NCBI GenBank assembly: GCA_928722015.1
Contig: CAKMWI010000010.1
Coordinates: forward strand, 1 to 64,000
Origin: Candidatus Gastranaerophilales bacterium
GTDB taxonomy: Bacteria > Cyanobacteriota > Vampirovibrionia > Gastranaerophilales > Gastranaerophilaceae
Length of the DNA: 64,000 bases
Direction: 5' to 3'
Both the position numbers and the translations under genes were made by a program. The notes beneath the pieces were generated by a model that did not search any database, was not told the DNA's origin, and saw nothing but the letters and a program-made list of their open reading frames with translations. Below, in pieces: positions 17,933-28,700 of this stretch (position 1 is its first letter; every line of letters starts with the position of its first letter).

Positions 17933-18910
17933 TTAACCTAATTGGTTAATATTTTGTTTATTTAATAGTTTATTGCTGTTTCTATAAAAGATTCTGCTAA
18001 TTAATTTATTAGCGTCATTTCCAAAATTATTTTTAATAGCATTTTTAATATTTTTTATATTGGCATCATAAGCACCTTGTTGTTTTAGGGCTTTTTCTCC
18101 AAAAACACCCAAAGGCGCATCCGTTCCAAATAAAAGACGGCTTGTCATATCCCCTTTTGATGTGTGTTGAAGTTTGTAAATTACGTCTATAATATTTGGC
18201 TTCAATGGATTGTCCCAGTCTACCCAGGCTAAATCTGCATATAATTTAGCATCATTGTTTTCAATAGACTTAAGAAGTGTATTTATTCCGACTTTGTGTG
18301 CTTTATCTCCGCCTAATCCCATGTGCCCCAGTATAACTGGAACATTTGGAAATTGTTTTGCGGTTTCATAGATAAAGTCAGGATCTGAAACCCCATTTCG
18401 AAGAATATTACCTGCTTCGTCGGATAAAACTTCACTGTGAAAAAGACAAGGCTTGTTATATTTTTCAGCAAGTTTCATATATGGTATATATCGTACATCA
18501 TTTGCAGCTAAATCCAGACAGGCAGGATGAAATTTTAACCCTTTTATAATATCTGGATATTTATTGAGCAAAAATTCAATATTTTCTGCAGAACCGTGTC
18601 CGGGCTGACATACAACAAATGGAATGAATTTTTTATTTTTTATTGCTGCTTTTAATAATAGTAAATTGCCATTAATTTCATCTTTCAGCGGTTTATTGTT
18701 TTTACTGTTTTTAATACAATCAAGATTTGAAATTATAACTTTATCAACGTAATCTTTTCCGTTATTAAATTTTTTACTGAAGAAATCTATAACATCTTTG
18801 CAAAGAAATTTGTCATAATTCCATTGTCCGCAGTGGACATGTGCATCGATTATTTTACCTTTAAAATTCAAATTAGGATTATTTTCAATTGTTGATATGG
18901 AATTTAACAT
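17933..18910 (-). CDS. Metal-dependent amidohydrolase (TIM-barrel)
   Basis: 325 residues of the amidohydrolase-2 type. Metal-binding motif 'IIDAHVHCGQW' (D22, H24, H26) opens the barrel after the lead-in 'NPNLNFKGK'. Further ligands are suggested by 'KGLKFHPAC', 'CLFHSEVLSD', 'VILGHMGLGG' and the terminal aspartate in 'LLFGTDAPLG'. Members hydrolyse or decarboxylate small molecules; the substrate cannot be predicted. ATG at 18910 has AGAAAGAGA upstream. It is flanked by gene-free stretches on both sides and looks monocistronic. Confidence 0.85.
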   Translation of the reverse strand: MLNSISTIENNPNLNFKGKIIDAHVHCGQWNYDKFLCKDVIDFFSKKFNNGKDYVDKVIISNLDCIKNSKNNKPLKDEINGNLLLLKAAIKNKKFIPFVVCQPGHGSAENIEFLLNKYPDIIKGLKFHPACLDLAANDVRYIPYMKLAEKYNKPCLFHSEVLSDEAGNILRNGVSDPDFIYETAKQFPNVPVILGHMGLGGDKAHKVGINTLLKSIENNDAKLYADLAWVDWDNPLKPNIIDVIYKLQHTSKGDMTSRLLFGTDAPLGVFGEKALKQQGAYDANIKNIKNAIKNNFGNDANKLISRIFYRNSNKLLNKQNINQLG

Positions 18911-19197
18911 TTTATCTCTTTCTATAATATCGTATTAAACCTGTAAATAAAAATTTTTGTTATTTAATTATTATAAAGATGGCTTAGAAAAATCGTAAGA
19001 TATGGCTTGTATGAACTCGATGGGGTAGTTCAAAAAATACTGAAAATGTTAGCGATTTAGATTTTGAATTATCTTTCTCGTTGTTACTTACCATTAAATC
19101 AACTGTTAATATCCACTTTGTATTAGATTTTTTATGGAGATTTGATATATAGCAAAAAAAATATTTAGCGTTTTTTATTCTAAAAAAGGAGAATTCA
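18911..19197. other. Intergenic stretch, no gene seen
   Basis: AT-rich divergent region between the amidohydrolase and the small gene at 19198. Apart from the ribosome-binding site AAAAAAGGAG just before 19198, I see no gene, clear promoter pair or long repeat. Confidence 0.6.
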
Positions 19198-19569
19198 ATG
19201 CAAGTTAATTATAATTTTTCCGCTAAAACCCCTGCTTTTAGTGCAAGATTAAAGTTAAATTCTAAAGAACTGGAACGTGCTTTTTCTTTAGAATTATCGA
19301 GTCAAAAAATTTATGGTAGTCTTGTTGATAATATAGAAAAATTTAAACAAAATTATCCGGAGCAAGTTATTGAAGGAAATTTGATAGATACCGGTTCTAA
19401 AAAGTTGTTAGAGTTATACAATCCTAAAACAAAACATTTAAAATCTTTTGACTTAACCTCCAGAGGCTCTTATTGTATGAATACGTTTGATAAGGCATTT
19501 AAATATCTTACTGCAGATGAATCAAAACTTTTTTGGACTGATAAAATTGCAAAAGATTTATTTATGTAA
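19198..19569 (+). CDS. Small protein of unknown function with 'FSAKTPAFSARLK' opening
   Basis: 123 residues, mostly polar, no signal peptide or membrane helix. It opens 'MQVNYNFSAKTPAFSARLKL', a lead-in style I associate, by memory only, with many small proteins of Gastranaerophilales. The strong ribosome-binding site AAAAAAGGAG, 6 nt before the ATG, supports translation. The next gene starts 131 bases downstream; a 12-bp stem overlaps its stop codon, so they may be separate units. No function assigned. Confidence 0.7.
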   Translation: MQVNYNFSAKTPAFSARLKLNSKELERAFSLELSSQKIYGSLVDNIEKFKQNYPEQVIEGNLIDTGSKKLLELYNPKTKHLKSFDLTSRGSYCMNTFDKAFKYLTADESKLFWTDKIAKDLFM

Positions 19570-19598
19570 ATACTTAGCCGATATAAGGTTGAGTATTT
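19568..19598 (+). terminator. Stem-loop overlapping the stop of the 123-residue gene
   Basis: AAATACTTAGCC (19568-19579) can pair with GGTTGAGTATTT (19587-19598) over 12 positions including two G-U pairs, loop 7 nt. No T-run follows, so it may act in mRNA processing or weak termination. Confidence 0.4.
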
Positions 19599-19700
19599 GC
19601 TAGAGCTATTTAAATATATTTTATATATTAAGGATAAGTTGAAAAATAATTCTAGCAATTGCTATTTTGTATTCATTTATGTGTAATAAAGGAATATTTA

Positions 19701-20795
19701 ATGTATATAAGATTTAATGCAAGCGGACATTGTCTAATAACTAAACAAGTCGGAATTAAACTTACAAAAAGGCTTAAAGGCTTTTTGTATCCTCAAAGTG
19801 CAAAAACTTATGATGTTGTAGAAATAGGGCATAATTTTCAACCTGAAAAATATAGTACTAAAATAATTACTTTCAGAGATAAAAAAGGGAAAATTATACA
19901 GCGTAATATTACAGAAAAGGCTGAGAATGAAATTACAGAAGTTAAGAAAAATTATAAGGAATATCCTCTAACAACTATTGAACATCCTTTAAAATCAAGT
20001 GAGCAATTGCCGGTTTATGGAAGAAAAATTAGTAGTATAACAAAGAAAAATGGTCAATATCATTCAAAGTCTGAAGAAGTTCAAACCAGAACTAAAATTA
20101 ATAATATTCCGGTAATAACTATTTCAAAACTGGAGTCTCGTCCTACCAAATATTCTGGTGTAGAATATGAGAGTCAATCATTGTATGAATATTGTAAGGG
20201 GTTTAAACAAGGGTATTCTGCTGAAAATTATATTAGAAATAATCATGCCGGTATATTTACGTTCGGTGAATTTAAATTGAAAATTGACAATATGGATAGT
20301 CAATCTATCAATATGGATAATAAATATTTTTTATTGCATCTATACACATTCAAACAATTTAAGCGTGTTGCTCCTTATGTAATCGAAAATTTTGAACATA
20401 AACCTCCATTGGTAACGGTAAAATGGTATAACAAATCTGTGCAACCTGACGATAAAACTGTAAGTTGTGGATTTTATAACGGCAATGTGAATCTAAATAA
20501 TAAAGTATTAACAACAAAAATTGATGTAGTTAGGACTTCTGCACATGAAAAGGAACACGCGTATCAAAGGCTTGAAAGGAATAAACCTGTAGAACAGCAT
20601 ACAGAAGAAACTAAAAAAAATATAGAAGCTTTTAATAATTATACTTCGTCAGATAAAAATTTTGATGAATATGAAAATAATTATAATGAACAACAGGCAC
20701 GAAAAGCCGGACAAATAGCAATGAATGACTATGAGCTTTCTTTAGAAAATTTTAGATATGAATTTCCATTTGCCCCGCCATACCAAATTTCATAA
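19701..20795 (+). CDS. Putative zinc metallopeptidase-like protein (HEKEH motif)
   Basis: 364 residues, no signal peptide seen. An upstream in-frame start exists at 19659, but the ATG at 19701 has AAAGGA 7 nt upstream and is preferred. The notable feature is 'TSAHEKEHAYQ' with H282, E283 and H286, an HExxH zinc-protease motif; 'NYNEQQARKAGQ' about 45 residues later offers E330 as a possible third ligand, the arrangement of gluzincin-like enzymes. The first 200 residues are Lys-rich and not recognised. It could be an effector-like or housekeeping protease, or an inactive relative; no partner gene is obvious. It follows the 123-residue orphan. Confidence 0.65.
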   Translation: MYIRFNASGHCLITKQVGIKLTKRLKGFLYPQSAKTYDVVEIGHNFQPEKYSTKIITFRDKKGKIIQRNITEKAENEITEVKKNYKEYPLTTIEHPLKSSEQLPVYGRKISSITKKNGQYHSKSEEVQTRTKINNIPVITISKLESRPTKYSGVEYESQSLYEYCKGFKQGYSAENYIRNNHAGIFTFGEFKLKIDNMDSQSINMDNKYFLLHLYTFKQFKRVAPYVIENFEHKPPLVTVKWYNKSVQPDDKTVSCGFYNGNVNLNNKVLTTKIDVVRTSAHEKEHAYQRLERNKPVEQHTEETKKNIEAFNNYTSSDKNFDEYENNYNEQQARKAGQIAMNDYELSLENFRYEFPFAPPYQIS

Positions 20796-20884
20796 TTATT
20801 ATCACAATAAATGCAAGAATATACTATTATATATAGTGTAAGACAACTCTTACAAAAAAAGGGGTACGAAAATTTTTTATATAA

Positions 20885-20928
20885 AAACATAATAAATAAG
20901 GTAGTATATTACCTTATTTATTATGTTT
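20885..20928. terminator. Perfect 19-bp hairpin between convergent genes
   Basis: AAACATAATAAATAAGGTA (20885-20903) and its exact reverse complement (20910-20928) around a 6-nt loop, ending in TTT on one side and AAA on the other. AT-rich, likely a two-way transcription end for the 19701 gene and the aldo/keto reductase gene. Confidence 0.65.
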
Positions 20929-20945
20929 AGAATATAAGCTATAAG

Positions 20946-21935
20946 CTAATTTACAACTGTTCCCAGTTTTTTTATATCTTCATCTGTACGGTTACCGTAG
21001 ATTTTAATTTTATTGAGTTCTGATTCAATATTATTAAATTCTTCTGTTGAGAGTTCTATATCTGCTGCTCCCAGATTTTCAATAACACGTTCATCTTTTC
21101 TCATTCCCGGAATTGGAACAACATGAGGGTATTTATGAAGCATCCAAGCAAGAGAAATTTGTGCGGCCGTTACTCCTTTTTTTTCAGCAACACTATGTAG
21201 TAAATCTAAAAGCGGTTGATTTTTTTCTACATTTTCAGGATTAAATCTTGTGATAACTCGTCTTACGTCGTCTCCTTTATATTGAGTGTTTTTGTTGTAT
21301 TTGCCTGATAAAAATCCTGATGCCATTGGTGAAAATGCAACAAATCCTATATTTAGTTCCTGACAGGTAGGAATGACATCTTTTTCAAACATTCTTTCCA
21401 TCATTGAGTATTCGCTTTGAATTGCAGTTAATGGAGTTATTGCGTGTGCTTTTTTTATTTGTTCTACTGTTGATTGAGATTGTCCCCAAGCTCGAATTTT
21501 ACCTTCTTTAATAAATTCTCCCATCCAGCTTGCAACTTCTTCAACATTACTGTCTAGTGGAACTCTGTGTTCATAGTAGATGTCAATATAATCTGTTTGA
21601 AGTCTTTTTAATGAGTCATTTAATGCATTAGTTATTCCTTTTTTGCTTAGTTTACCTTCAGGAATTTCTTGTCCAACTTGAAAAATCGGTGAAAATTTTG
21701 TAGTTAGTATAATTTTGTCTCTAAAAGGTTTAACGGCTTTGCCGACAAGTTCTTCATTAGTATAAGGTCCATAGGCTTCTGCAGTATCAAATAAAGTGCA
21801 GCCAAGTTCATAGGCTTTATGTATCAGTCTTATTGCTTCATTTTCTGGCGGAACTGTTCCATAACCATGAGAAAAGCCCATACAGCCTAAACCTACTGCT
21901 GATACTTCAATATCTCTTAATTTTCTGTATTGCAT
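20946..21935 (-). CDS. Aldo/keto reductase
   Basis: 329-residue NADPH-dependent oxidoreductase of the aldo/keto reductase family, cytoplasmic. Family marks: 'LGCMGFSHGYG' near the N-terminus, 'LFDTAEAYGPYTNEELVG' with catalytic Asp and Tyr, 'IILTTKFSP' with the Lys, 'DIYYEHRVPL' with the His, and the cofactor end 'VVPIPGMRKDERVIENLGA'. This pattern fits the AKR13/YakC-like branch. It lies 16 bases downstream of the tetR gene in the same direction and is probably the regulated target in a two-gene operon. ATG at 21935 has AAAGGATGG upstream. Confidence 0.93.
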   Translation of the reverse strand: MQYRKLRDIEVSAVGLGCMGFSHGYGTVPPENEAIRLIHKAYELGCTLFDTAEAYGPYTNEELVGKAVKPFRDKIILTTKFSPIFQVGQEIPEGKLSKKGITNALNDSLKRLQTDYIDIYYEHRVPLDSNVEEVASWMGEFIKEGKIRAWGQSQSTVEQIKKAHAITPLTAIQSEYSMMERMFEKDVIPTCQELNIGFVAFSPMASGFLSGKYNKNTQYKGDDVRRVITRFNPENVEKNQPLLDLLHSVAEKKGVTAAQISLAWMLHKYPHVVPIPGMRKDERVIENLGAADIELSTEEFNNIESELNKIKIYGNRTDEDIKKLGTVVN

Positions 21936-21951
21936 AATACCATCCTTTCTT

Positions 21952-22560
21952 TTATTGTTTTACAATATATTGTTTAAAAATTATATCAATCTGAATTCTG
22001 CAAAATTTGTCTGTCCACTCAAGTGGTTCAAATTTTCCGTCAGACATACACCAACAGGTCATCATTCCATAAAGTTCAGATATTATAATATGCGTTAATA
22101 ATTCTATGGGAGTATCTTTTTTTAATTCTCCTTTAGAAACAGAATCTTCCAATATTCCTTTTAGCATTTCAAAATCGTATTTCCATTTTTGTCCGTCTTT
22201 GTTATCCGGAACATTGTTCGGGTCTAAAACGTCTCTTGTCCATTGGCGGCATACGTTTATTCCGCAGGATTCGACACATTCCATAAACCTGTTGAAATAA
22301 TGATGTATTTTTTTTGTTATTGTTAAATATTCCATCTTTTGCAGTTCTTCAGCTATTTCCCTAAACGGAACTCGGCTTATATCAAGAACAATATCTTCTT
22401 TTCTTTTGAAATATGTATAAAATGTTCCTTTTGCAACGCCGGCTCTTTTTGTAATATCTTCAACATTTATAGCATCAAATCCCTTTTCTTTAATAAGTTC
22501 CAAGCCTGCTGTTATTAGTTTTCGACGAGTTTCCAGTGCTGCTGTTTGTCGTTTGTTCAT
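21952..22560 (-). CDS. TetR-family transcriptional regulator
   Basis: 202 residues. N-terminal helix-turn-helix: 'RRKLITAGLELIKEKGFDAI' then 'DITKRAGVAKGTFYTYFKRK', diagnostic of TetR. The C-terminal ligand domain is diverged, as usual. It sits behind a promoter whose -35 overlaps two TGAC-N5-GTCA palindromes, so it likely represses itself and the downstream aldo/keto reductase gene. The start of the giant autotransporter gene lies on the other side of the same 160-base region, so control of that gene is possible too. The ligand is unknown. Confidence 0.93.
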   Translation of the reverse strand: MNKRQTAALETRRKLITAGLELIKEKGFDAINVEDITKRAGVAKGTFYTYFKRKEDIVLDISRVPFREIAEELQKMEYLTITKKIHHYFNRFMECVESCGINVCRQWTRDVLDPNNVPDNKDGQKWKYDFEMLKGILEDSVSKGELKKDTPIELLTHIIISELYGMMTCWCMSDGKFEPLEWTDKFCRIQIDIIFKQYIVKQ

Positions 22561-22586
22561 ATATGCTCCTATTAGTTTTTATAAGT

Positions 22587-22628
22587 ATTATACTATAAAC
22601 TTGACTGTTAGTCAATGACTCATGGTCA
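22587..22628 (-). promoter_or_regulatory. tetR promoter with tandem palindromic operator
   Basis: On the minus strand TTGACT (22615-22610), 17 nt, TATAAT (22592-22587), near-consensus. Two copies of TGAC-N5-GTCA (22602-22614 and 22616-22628) lie 14 bases apart centre to centre; the first is extended to TTGACT-GTT-AGTCAA. Overlap with the -35 suggests repression by the TetR protein. Confidence 0.65.
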
Positions 22629-22655
22629 AGTTTTGCTGATCAGCCACATTGCTTA

Positions 22656-22685
22656 TTGACATAAATTTGAAGTTTATGTTACTCT
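22656..22685 (+). promoter_or_regulatory. Possible promoter of the giant autotransporter gene
   Basis: TTGACA (22656-22661) with TACTCT (22680-22685) after 18 nt. The -10 is weak. It is 28 bases from the tandem TetR-type operator. Confidence 0.4.
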
Positions 22686-22723
22686 CTAGATAAGGATATG
22701 TTGGATATGAAAGAGGTTGGTTG

Positions 22724-25700
22724 ATGAGAAGAGCACCTGTTTTTAAGAAAGATATTTTTAAATTTGCACTTACCTGTGCAGTTGTTGTTGGAAGTATGTC
22801 ATTTGCGGCAAACTCGGTGTTAGCTGTAGAAATAAATGATGGAACAGACTCTACTAACGGGATTCGTAATTCTTCTTATTATGTATCAAATAATATTTTA
22901 GACATTAGACCAACAAGTGATAATAAAATTACTGTATGGGGAGATATAATAGAAGACTCAATTGCAGGTGTTACTAATTTTGTTATTAATGGTAACGGTT
23001 CTATGATAGAATCTCAATCTACCAATGGTAATCTTAATTATGCTTATCAAATTACTAATGGCTCTGAATTTACTATTAACAAACTATCCTTTAATGATTT
23101 TGGAAAATCAGATTCTACAGCCTTATTCCAATCCGGTAGCTTGTACGGCGGTGTTCTGTATGTTATGGATGAAGATTCTTCATTGACTCTTAATGATGTT
23201 TCGTTTTCAGATAGTAAACTTAGCAGTTCTGTTGATATAGGTGGTAGTATTAACATTTATGGTAGTGCTATAGCAAATAATGGCAAGGTAGAAATGACCG
23301 GAGGTAGTATTACCGGCGGTAAGTCTACTGCTGAATCCGGCTTGATATCTGCTTCTGGTGTTGCTCATGGTGGTGCTGTTTATAATACCGGGAGTATGTC
23401 ATTTAATGGTACAAATATATCAGATAATAAAGCAATAGCTCAAACGACCAGAGTTAACAGGAATACATCTGCTTATGGCGGTGCTATATATAATTCAGGG
23501 ACATTGGTTCTTACTGATTCAACCATTAAAAATAACTCAGTATCGATTACCGGTCAGGGAGGTGATTCAGCCTTAGGCGGCGGTATTTATACTACAAATA
23601 ATATCACTCTTGCCGGAGGCAATACCTTCAGCGGCAATAGTGATGGACGTGGTGCAAATGATATTTATTTTAAAAGTGGTAAGCTGTTAGTAAATGGTTC
23701 AGGTTCTGATGTCGTTAATACTATTTCCAGTGGTTTGGCATCAGCAAATGGAAATTCATCAATTCAGATTTCTAATAACGGAAAACTCTTATTAAACGGT
23801 GATAATAGGAACTTTTCAGGTAATGCGACTGTTGATGGTGAAGGTAGCAGTTTAACTTTTGGCGGAAACCTTGAACAATCAAAATTAGGCTTAACCACTG
23901 TCAGCAATGGCGGAGCTGTAGAATTTGATACATCAAATAATGACGGTTATGAATTGAATACTTCTGAAATTACTGGTCAGGGTAAATTTATTAAATCCGG
24001 TGCCGGTAATTTGGTTTTAAAAGGTGATCATTATGATTTTATCGGTGATGTAATTGTAGAGAATGGAGTTTTAAATTTTGATAGCAATGATGCTACATAT
24101 ATAAATGCAAGTTCAAATCAAATTGCTGATAACGCTGTATTAAACTATACTAATAGTTCAAATTCCGTTTTAAATAATATTTCCGGCAATGGATTATTAA
24201 ATAAAGGTGGGCAGGGCGCTTTGACTGTTTCTGGAGATAATTCAGGTTTTAGTGGTACTGCTGATATTACAGAGGGAACTTTGATATTTGATGGTACATC
24301 AGGAAATAAATTCTTTGCTAATGATTCAAAAGTAAATCTTAATGCTAATAGTCTCAATTATACGGCTCAATCTTCAGAAAACCTGACAAATACAGCTTTT
24401 TCTGATATTATTCTTTCTAATGGTGCAAATTTTAATTATACTGCAACTTCTGGAACAACAAATATTTCTAATGATTTTTATACATCCGATGATTCTGCAA
24501 GATTGTTGTTTAACGGAAATTCAAATTCAATATTTGTATTAAATAATGATTTAACAAATTTAAATTCTGTTGTATTTAATGATGCGAATCTTTTTTTGAA
24601 TGGCGTTAATCATCTTACAGGGAATATTATATTTAATAATTCAACTTTGAATTTGATGGATTCTGGAGTTAAAAAAGATTATATATTTGATAATTTTACA
24701 GCGAACAATTCTTCATTAAGTATTGATGTTAGCCTTGGACAAAATCCTGACAGTGATATGCTTACATTTAATAGTGGAAATGGTGTATTAGATATCTCAA
24801 GTCTTGCAATTATTGATGATAACGGTGCAGAAACTGAAAAAAGAGTTCAAGTCATTCAAAATCTTGGAAATAGTGAGGTAAGTATTTTAGCAGAGGGATT
24901 GGATCCTAAAATTGCTGCTTGGTCAACAAATGTATATGAATATAATATTGAGGCTTCAAAATCAAATGATTTGAACTCTTATTATGATAGTTTAACATTT
25001 GACCCTCAACAGGCTGCATCTCCGGATTCTTTGAAGAAGATGAACAATTATCAGGAAGCACAAACAAGAGGTTTTTCTCTTGTTGCAAATTCTCCTGAGT
25101 ATCACATATCAAAAGATTTAGAGCAGACTGAATATGGTAATTTTACTGTTAATGGTGTTTCAAAAGCTGATAGTATCATATCAGGAGAAAGAGTTAATTA
25201 TACAGTTAATGATGATGGTGATATCATTGTTTCTGAGCCAACAGGTGAATACGGTTCATTCTTTGAATTGACAGATACTAAGGGGGCTACTAATTTAAAA
25301 ATTCATGATTTAACAATTAAGGATGCGTATAGAGCTTCTCAAAATATAGAGGGTGGTTCTATATTATTTTCCAATGTAGATAATGCTTCTATTACTATCA
25401 TGAATGCTGCTTTCAAAGATAGTTACTCTTTGGGTAATGGCGGGGCTTTTGATATTGAAAAAGCTTTATCTGTTAATATCAATGGGTCTGACTTTTCAAA
25501 TATTAAATCAGATGCTCTGGGTGGTGCAATTTATTCTGCTGTAGACTTAAACATTACTAATTCAAATTTTTCAGGAAATACGGATGTAGCTGGTGCGAAT
25601 GATATTACCCTTACAAATGGTGCAGATATTTTCTTTACGGTTGATAAAGTTGATGTAGAATCTCAATTAGCAGACGGTATAAAAACTGATAATAGTTCAT

Positions 25701-28700
25701 CAAGTGTATTTACTAAATCTGGAGTAGGAACTCTTAATATAAGTGGCAAAAATTCAGAATATTTAGGCAGTGTGAATATTGCTCAGGGAAGAATGGTGTT
25801 TGATACAGCTACAAAAAATGATTCCTTCTTTGGGCGCAGTGAAAATTCTGAAATTACAATTGCAAAAGGTGCTACTCTGGATATTAATAATAATTTTGAT
25901 GCAGTTTTATCCGGCGGTCATTTTTCAGGAAATGGTGCTTTAAATTTTAATACCGATAATTTCACATTATATGGAAACAATACTTTTAATGGAGTTGCAG
26001 TTTTAAATAAAACCGATTTAACCTATATAGCAGAAAATGATGGAGATGCAATATTTGGTGGTGAACTTCAATTCTTAAATGGTGCAACACTTTCTACAGT
26101 TGCGGATGCCATCGCGCATAGTTATACCGGAGGTAATTTCAAATCCTATGATAATGCTGCCATTTTTAATAAAAATGATAATGGAATTTTCACCCTTATT
26201 GGTAACAATTCAAACTTTACAGGAAAAGTTAATTTAAATTCAGGAACCACAAATTTTGTAAAAGATAATACAAATACTTCATTTTTTGCCGGTGATGTTA
26301 CTATTGGTAGTATATTAAATTACACTGCGAATATTGATGATGTTTTAACACAGTCAATTGACGGTAATGGAATTTTGAATAAAGAAGGAAGTTCATCTTT
26401 AACGTTGGAAAATTCTGTTTTCGGCGGTACTGCAAATATTAATGACGGAACCTTAACAGTAATCAGTAAAACTGAAGATGCAGAAAATTTAGATTTTGAA
26501 GCTAACATAGCTGGTGATGCTACATTAATTTATACTGCAGGAGTTGGTTCTTCTATTACTCTTGGCGGTATTGATAATAAATTGAATTTCTTGACCGGAG
26601 CTCAAAACGCTACAGCAAATATTACTGCAGGTAGTATTGTATTAGATAATATAGCAAATGCTTCAGGTAATAATATTATACTTAATGATGCGAATATAAC
26701 TCTTTCTCAGCAAAAATATACGGGAAATTACAGATTAAATAATTCCACTTTGAATTTAATGGCTGATGAGACTACTACTGGTAATCGTATAAATGATTAT
26801 ACATTTGACGGATTTTCATCCTATGGTTCATCTATGCAAATTGATGTCTCATTAGGAAATACTCAAGGTAGTGATAGGCTTGTTATAAATAACGGACAAG
26901 GAATTGTTGATATATCAAGTTTTGCAATTATTGATGATAACGGTACCGGCGGTAACAAAACGGTTCAGGTTATTCAGAATAATGGCAGTTCTGTAAGTCT
27001 TGCTGTTGGACAAGATACACACATGGCTGATTGGTCAACAAATGTATATGAATACAATATTAGTGCATCACAATCTTCAGATGTTTTGGATTCAGATATA
27101 TACGATAGTATTTTGTTTGAAGCATTGAAAGCTGCTACACCTGATTCATTGCGTACAATGAATACTGAACGTAGTGGCGTCAGAGGTTTCAGTGTTGCGA
27201 CAAATGATATTTATTATATTGGACGTGATTTGGATGAAACGCTAGCTGGTAAATTTACTGTTAACGGTAAAAATAAAGATACATCAATAATTTCCGGTAA
27301 GAGAGCACAGGGATATACTGGTTCTGATTCAAATAATTCGGGAACAAATGGTTCATTCTTTGAAGTTATTAATAATACTGATTTAACAATTAGTAATTTG
27401 ACTATTCAGGAAGCTTCAAGGCAAAATCAGAATATAGAAGACGGTTCTGTTCTCTATCTGAAAAATAATACTGCAAATGTTGCAATAAACAGTGTCAATT
27501 TGACATCTAACTCTGCGGCGGGTAATGGTGGTGCAATTGCATCTATAGCCGGAGGTTTGACAATCTCTGATTCTTACTTATCAGGTAATATTGCCGGTAA
27601 CCAGGGTGGAGCCGTTTATGCTGAAAATGAAATTTCTATTGTAAATTCTATATTTTCTTCTAATAAAGATTCGTCCGGCGCTAATGATATATATGTTGCT
27701 AATACCGGTGTTGTAAATTTTAATGGAAATGGAACCTCAGTAATTTCGAGCGGAATTGCTGGGAATGGTGTAATTAATAAAAACGATTCCGGAAGTTTAG
27801 ATTTTTCCGGTAATAATATAAATTTTGACGGTACTCTTAATGTAAATAGCGGTTCTGTAAATTTTGCTCCAGTATCTGAAAGTGATACATATATTTCAGG
27901 GGTTACAAATATTTCGGAAACGGCTAATGTAAATATTGAAAATAAAGATTTTGATACTAATATTGAGGGTACTTTTAAAGGTAACGGACGTCTATTTATT
28001 AATGCTGGGGCGGATAAATCTGTAATTGTCAATGGAGATAATTCAGCTTTCACAGGAGCTTTAAGTATTACTTCAGGCAATCTGATAGTAAATATGGATT
28101 CTGAATTTGATAAATACTTTGGTTCTTCTTCTAATTTGGTTAATGATAATGCCAAATTAACGTTTAATGTTGCAAGTGGTATTGAACAGGAACTTATAAG
28201 TAAGACAGCTGTGTCTTTTGTAGGCGGTGGTGTGTTTGAAAAATCCGGAGATGGAACATTAACTATAACTGGTAATTGGGAAAATCTATCAGGTGGTACA
28301 GTTATCAGTGATGGAATTTTGGAATATGTTTCAAGTGCGGATTTATATTCTAGTATGATTTCAGGTGATGTCAATATTTCCAATGGTGCAACATTCCAAA
28401 TTGATAATCAATCAGGTAAAGATTTTATTCTAAGTAATAAGTTAATTGGAGATACCGGTAGTAATTTTGTAATTGATGGAGAAGATGATTCTCTTGTTAT
28501 ACTTAATGGAGATAATGCAGGATTTGGTGGTGTAACTACTATATCAAGAGGAGATTTGTCTTTTACCAAAAATGATAATAACTCTTTTGTTGGAGGTAGC
28601 GTCAATATTGATAATACCAATTCGACACTGATATATTCTACCGATACAGACGGTGAAGTTATAAAATCTTTATCAGGTATTGGAACTATAGAAAAACAGG

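Noticed and set aside
20830..20860. GTAAGA-CAAC-TCTTAC hairpin as a terminator for the 19701 gene
   Set aside because: It is followed by A-run on the plus strand, wrong for that gene; the 19-bp hairpin at 20885 is the better candidate.
27616..28383. 255-codon minus-strand open frame inside the giant autotransporter gene
   Set aside because: Lies wholly antisense to a clear gene; its Ser/Pro/Leu-rich composition mirrors the Asn/Gly/Asp-rich repeats, with no ribosome-binding site or known motif.
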